Shown here: one piece after another, positions 4,783-6,398 of the stretch | Layout: each line of letters opens with the position of its first letter | Position numbering within the stretch: position 1 is the stretch's first letter | Origin: Armatimonadota bacterium | GTDB taxonomy: Bacteria; Armatimonadota; Zipacnadia; Zipacnadales; JABUFB01 | Assembly: GCA_018056145.1 (NCBI GenBank) | Contig: JAGPGE010000355.1 | Coordinates: forward strand, 1 to 6,398 | Direction of reading: 5' to 3' | Length of the DNA stretch: 6,398 nt | Program-made: the position numbers and the translations under genes | Notes under the pieces: generated by a model | Seen by the model: the letters and a program-made list of their open reading frames with translations, nothing else | Told to the model about the DNA's origin: nothing | Database searches by the model: none

Positions 4783-6357
4783 TCATTCCCTGTCAGGCAC
4801 CGGATGCCCTTCGCCGAAGGCGAGGAGCCGGTAGGCCATTTCAACCCGCTCCCAGTGCTGTTCACGGTCCAGGGCCCAGTGGCGGCCGATGACGGAGACA
4901 AACTTGCCCGTGCCAAGCTCCTCGCACAGGCGCTCAATGTCGTTGACATACGCCGCGCCACTCTCCGGGCGCTCGCCGCGCCTTCCCAGCAGACCGTGGA
5001 CATAGACCTCGGGCACCCTCCGCCGGGCACACAGGCGCAGCAGTTCCTCCAGGTACTTCACCGAACCGTGGGAGGAGAAGAAGGAGATGATGCCCAGCAG
5101 GTGCAGCTTCCTGCCGTCACGGAGCGCTCCGTCGATGGCCCAGTTGAACGCTGGATTGTCATGGTACTCGCCGCTGTCCATGGCCCGGGCGATGCGCAGG
5201 CGGTCCGACGGTACACAACGCCCGGCGCCTATGTGAAGGTGCCCGGCTTCGGAATTGCCTACCGTGCCTTCGGGCATTCCAGCGGCGGCCCCGCTGGCCT
5301 TGAGGGCTACCCAGGGGAACTGCGTCAAGAGCCCATCCAGCCCCGGGGTCTCGGTCTGCGTGATCAGATTGGCGCTCGCGTCGTCGTTCAGACCCCACCC
5401 GTCAACAATGAGCAGAAGAACCCGGCCGGAGCTTCCGGGGGGAGCCTGGAACAGGGGCTTGCCGGTCATCTCCGCCGGCGCCGGCGCCCCGAGCAGGCTC
5501 AGGACAGTGGGGGCGATGTCGGTGAGATCGCCACCTTCGCGAAGCTGGACCTGACCCTGGCCGCACACCACGAAGGGCACCGGGCTGTCGGTGTGGCCGG
5601 TGTCGATCGCCCCCTCGGGGTAGTACCACTTCTCGACGCTGCCATGGTCCGCGGTGACCAGCGCCGTCACGCCGGCCTGCAGCGCGGAATCCACGACCCG
5701 CTTCACCTGCGGGTCCACGGCGCGGATCGCGCTGAGAACCGCCTCGCGGTCCTCAATGTGCCCCACCACGTCCATGTTCGCGAAATTGGCGACGATCAGG
5801 TCGTAGGCTGGGTCCGCGAGCTTATCTATGACCGCGTCCGCGACGTCGGCCACGTTCATCTCGGGCAACTCGTCGAAATCATTGACCTCGCGGTTGCTCT
5901 CGATGATGACCTGCTCCTCGCCGGGCCACGGGTCGGGGTGCTTGCCATTGAGGAAGTAGGTGAGGTGGATCGCCTTCTCGGACTCGGCGATCTTCACCTG
6001 CCGCAGTCCGGCGGCGCTCACGGCCTCAGACAGTGTCCCGGTGATGGCTCCGATGGGAGGGAAGGCCACATGGTCGGTGATCCCCGGCGCGTAGCGGATC
6101 ATCGTGGCCATGTGGACAATCATGCCGTCCTTGGTGGGGAACTCGCTGAAGCCGGGCTGAGTGAGAGACTGGGCAAGCTGGACCTCGCGCTCCCCGCGGA
6201 TGTTATAGAAGATGACATAATCGCCATCGTCCATGCAGCCCACAGGGATTCCGGCCGCATCCACGAGGTGCAGGCCGGGCATGGTCTCGTCCTCTTCGCC
6301 GCGGCGGTAAGCCTCGCTCACAGCCCGCGCGACGGGTGTGTCAAAACCTGAACTCAT
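4783..6357 (-). CDS. gpmI: circularly permuted cofactor-independent phosphoglycerate mutase (GpmI-type), 524 aa
   Basis: GpmI swaps the phosphate between 3- and 2-phosphoglycerate in glycolysis using two metal ions and a serine nucleophile. All its parts are here in rotated order. Residues 1-100 correspond to the second half of the phosphotransferase domain (Arg54 and Arg57 in NIRGER). Residues 101-303 are the C-terminal phosphatase half (Lys128; Asp196/His200; Asp237-His238; His255; ending EMTGKPLF). A linker follows (304-311). Residues 312-524 are the canonical N-terminal part: VDGWG with Asp319, GNSEAGH with Ser369, His430, Arg460, Arg492, Arg498, ending at GEG. Metal ligands and Ser are intact; the usual Asp after Arg460 is Gly461, and SDGGVH reads SFFSSH. 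Total length matches normal GpmI. The ATG at 6357 has an in-frame TAG 11 codons upstream and no other start between; GGAGG lies rather far upstream (14 bases). Mutase activity is likely but not certain. Confidence 0.9.
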   Translation of the reverse strand: MSSGFDTPVARAVSEAYRRGEEDETMPGLHLVDAAGIPVGCMDDGDYVIFYNIRGEREVQLAQSLTQPGFSEFPTKDGMIVHMATMIRYAPGITDHVAFPPIGAITGTLSEAVSAAGLRQVKIAESEKAIHLTYFLNGKHPDPWPGEEQVIIESNREVNDFDELPEMNVADVADAVIDKLADPAYDLIVANFANMDVVGHIEDREAVLSAIRAVDPQVKRVVDSALQAGVTALVTADHGSVEKWYYPEGAIDTGHTDSPVPFVVCGQGQVQLREGGDLTDIAPTVLSLLGAPAPAEMTGKPLFQAPPGSSGRVLLLIVDGWGLNDDASANLITQTETPGLDGLLTQFPWVALKASGAAAGMPEGTVGNSEAGHLHIGAGRCVPSDRLRIARAMDSGEYHDNPAFNWAIDGALRDGRKLHLLGIISFFSSHGSVKYLEELLRLCARRRVPEVYVHGLLGRRGERPESGAAYVNDIERLCEELGTGKFVSVIGRHWALDREQHWERVEMAYRLLAFGEGHPVPDRE

Positions 6358-6398
6358 GATCGTCTGGGCACCCTCCAGGAAACCGGCCTATTGTGCTG

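Noticed and set aside
4804..6351. A 515-codon open frame on the plus strand opposite the mutase gene
   Set aside because: It is the mirror of a GC-rich coding sequence, has no family features and no ribosome site, while the minus-strand product carries complete enzyme motifs.

Overview
The window looks like a stretch of chromosome from a GC-rich, diderm-type bacterium, most likely a member of Armatimonadota. The best taxonomic clue is the prepilin at 1836-2423. Its N-terminal run through the FPVFARAREKAR motif, and its H-X9-DG segment near the C-terminus, are of the kind carried in large numbers by Armatimonadota genomes. This assignment is an inference from one family.

Layout from left to right. 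At 1-168 (minus) is the first 56 codons of uvrA, cut by the window edge, with a sigma70-type promoter at 230-258 whose spacer holds a near-consensus Gram-positive-type LexA box. Positions 169-550 hold no convincing gene but contain a dense group of short palindromes at 320-484. At 551-886 and 923-1447 (minus) lies a probable two-gene operon: a small conserved hypothetical protein preceded by a small multi-drug-export-family membrane protein, driven by a good promoter at 1502-1530. The prepilin at 1836-2423 (plus) has its own promoter and a strong Shine-Dalgarno. A 15-bp GC-rich stem at 2450-2483 separates it from the convergent gene at 2502-3593 (minus), an ARPP-1-family protein with a signal peptide and a Pro-Val/Pro-Ile tail. 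A 10-bp-stem terminator at 3676-3702 closes the dehydrogenase gene at 3730-4689 (minus; CtBP-like D-2-hydroxyacid dehydrogenase). Upstream of that, 4783-6357 (minus) encodes a phosphoglycerate-mutase-type metalloenzyme and may share a transcript with the dehydrogenase.

The standout is the gene at 4783-6357. It contains essentially all of a cofactor-independent phosphoglycerate mutase (GpmI), but in circularly permuted order. The protein begins in the middle of the canonical phosphotransferase domain, runs to the canonical C-terminus, passes through a short Pro/Gly/Ser linker, and then continues with the canonical N-terminal metal-binding strand, the nucleophile-serine motif and the first half of the phosphotransferase domain. 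All metal ligands and the nucleophilic serine are present with canonical spacing. One substrate-binding aspartate and the motif around the conserved substrate-site histidine are changed. An in-frame stop just upstream of the start shows that the usual N-terminus is not simply outside the window.

No mobile elements, CRISPR arrays, tRNAs or rRNAs were seen.
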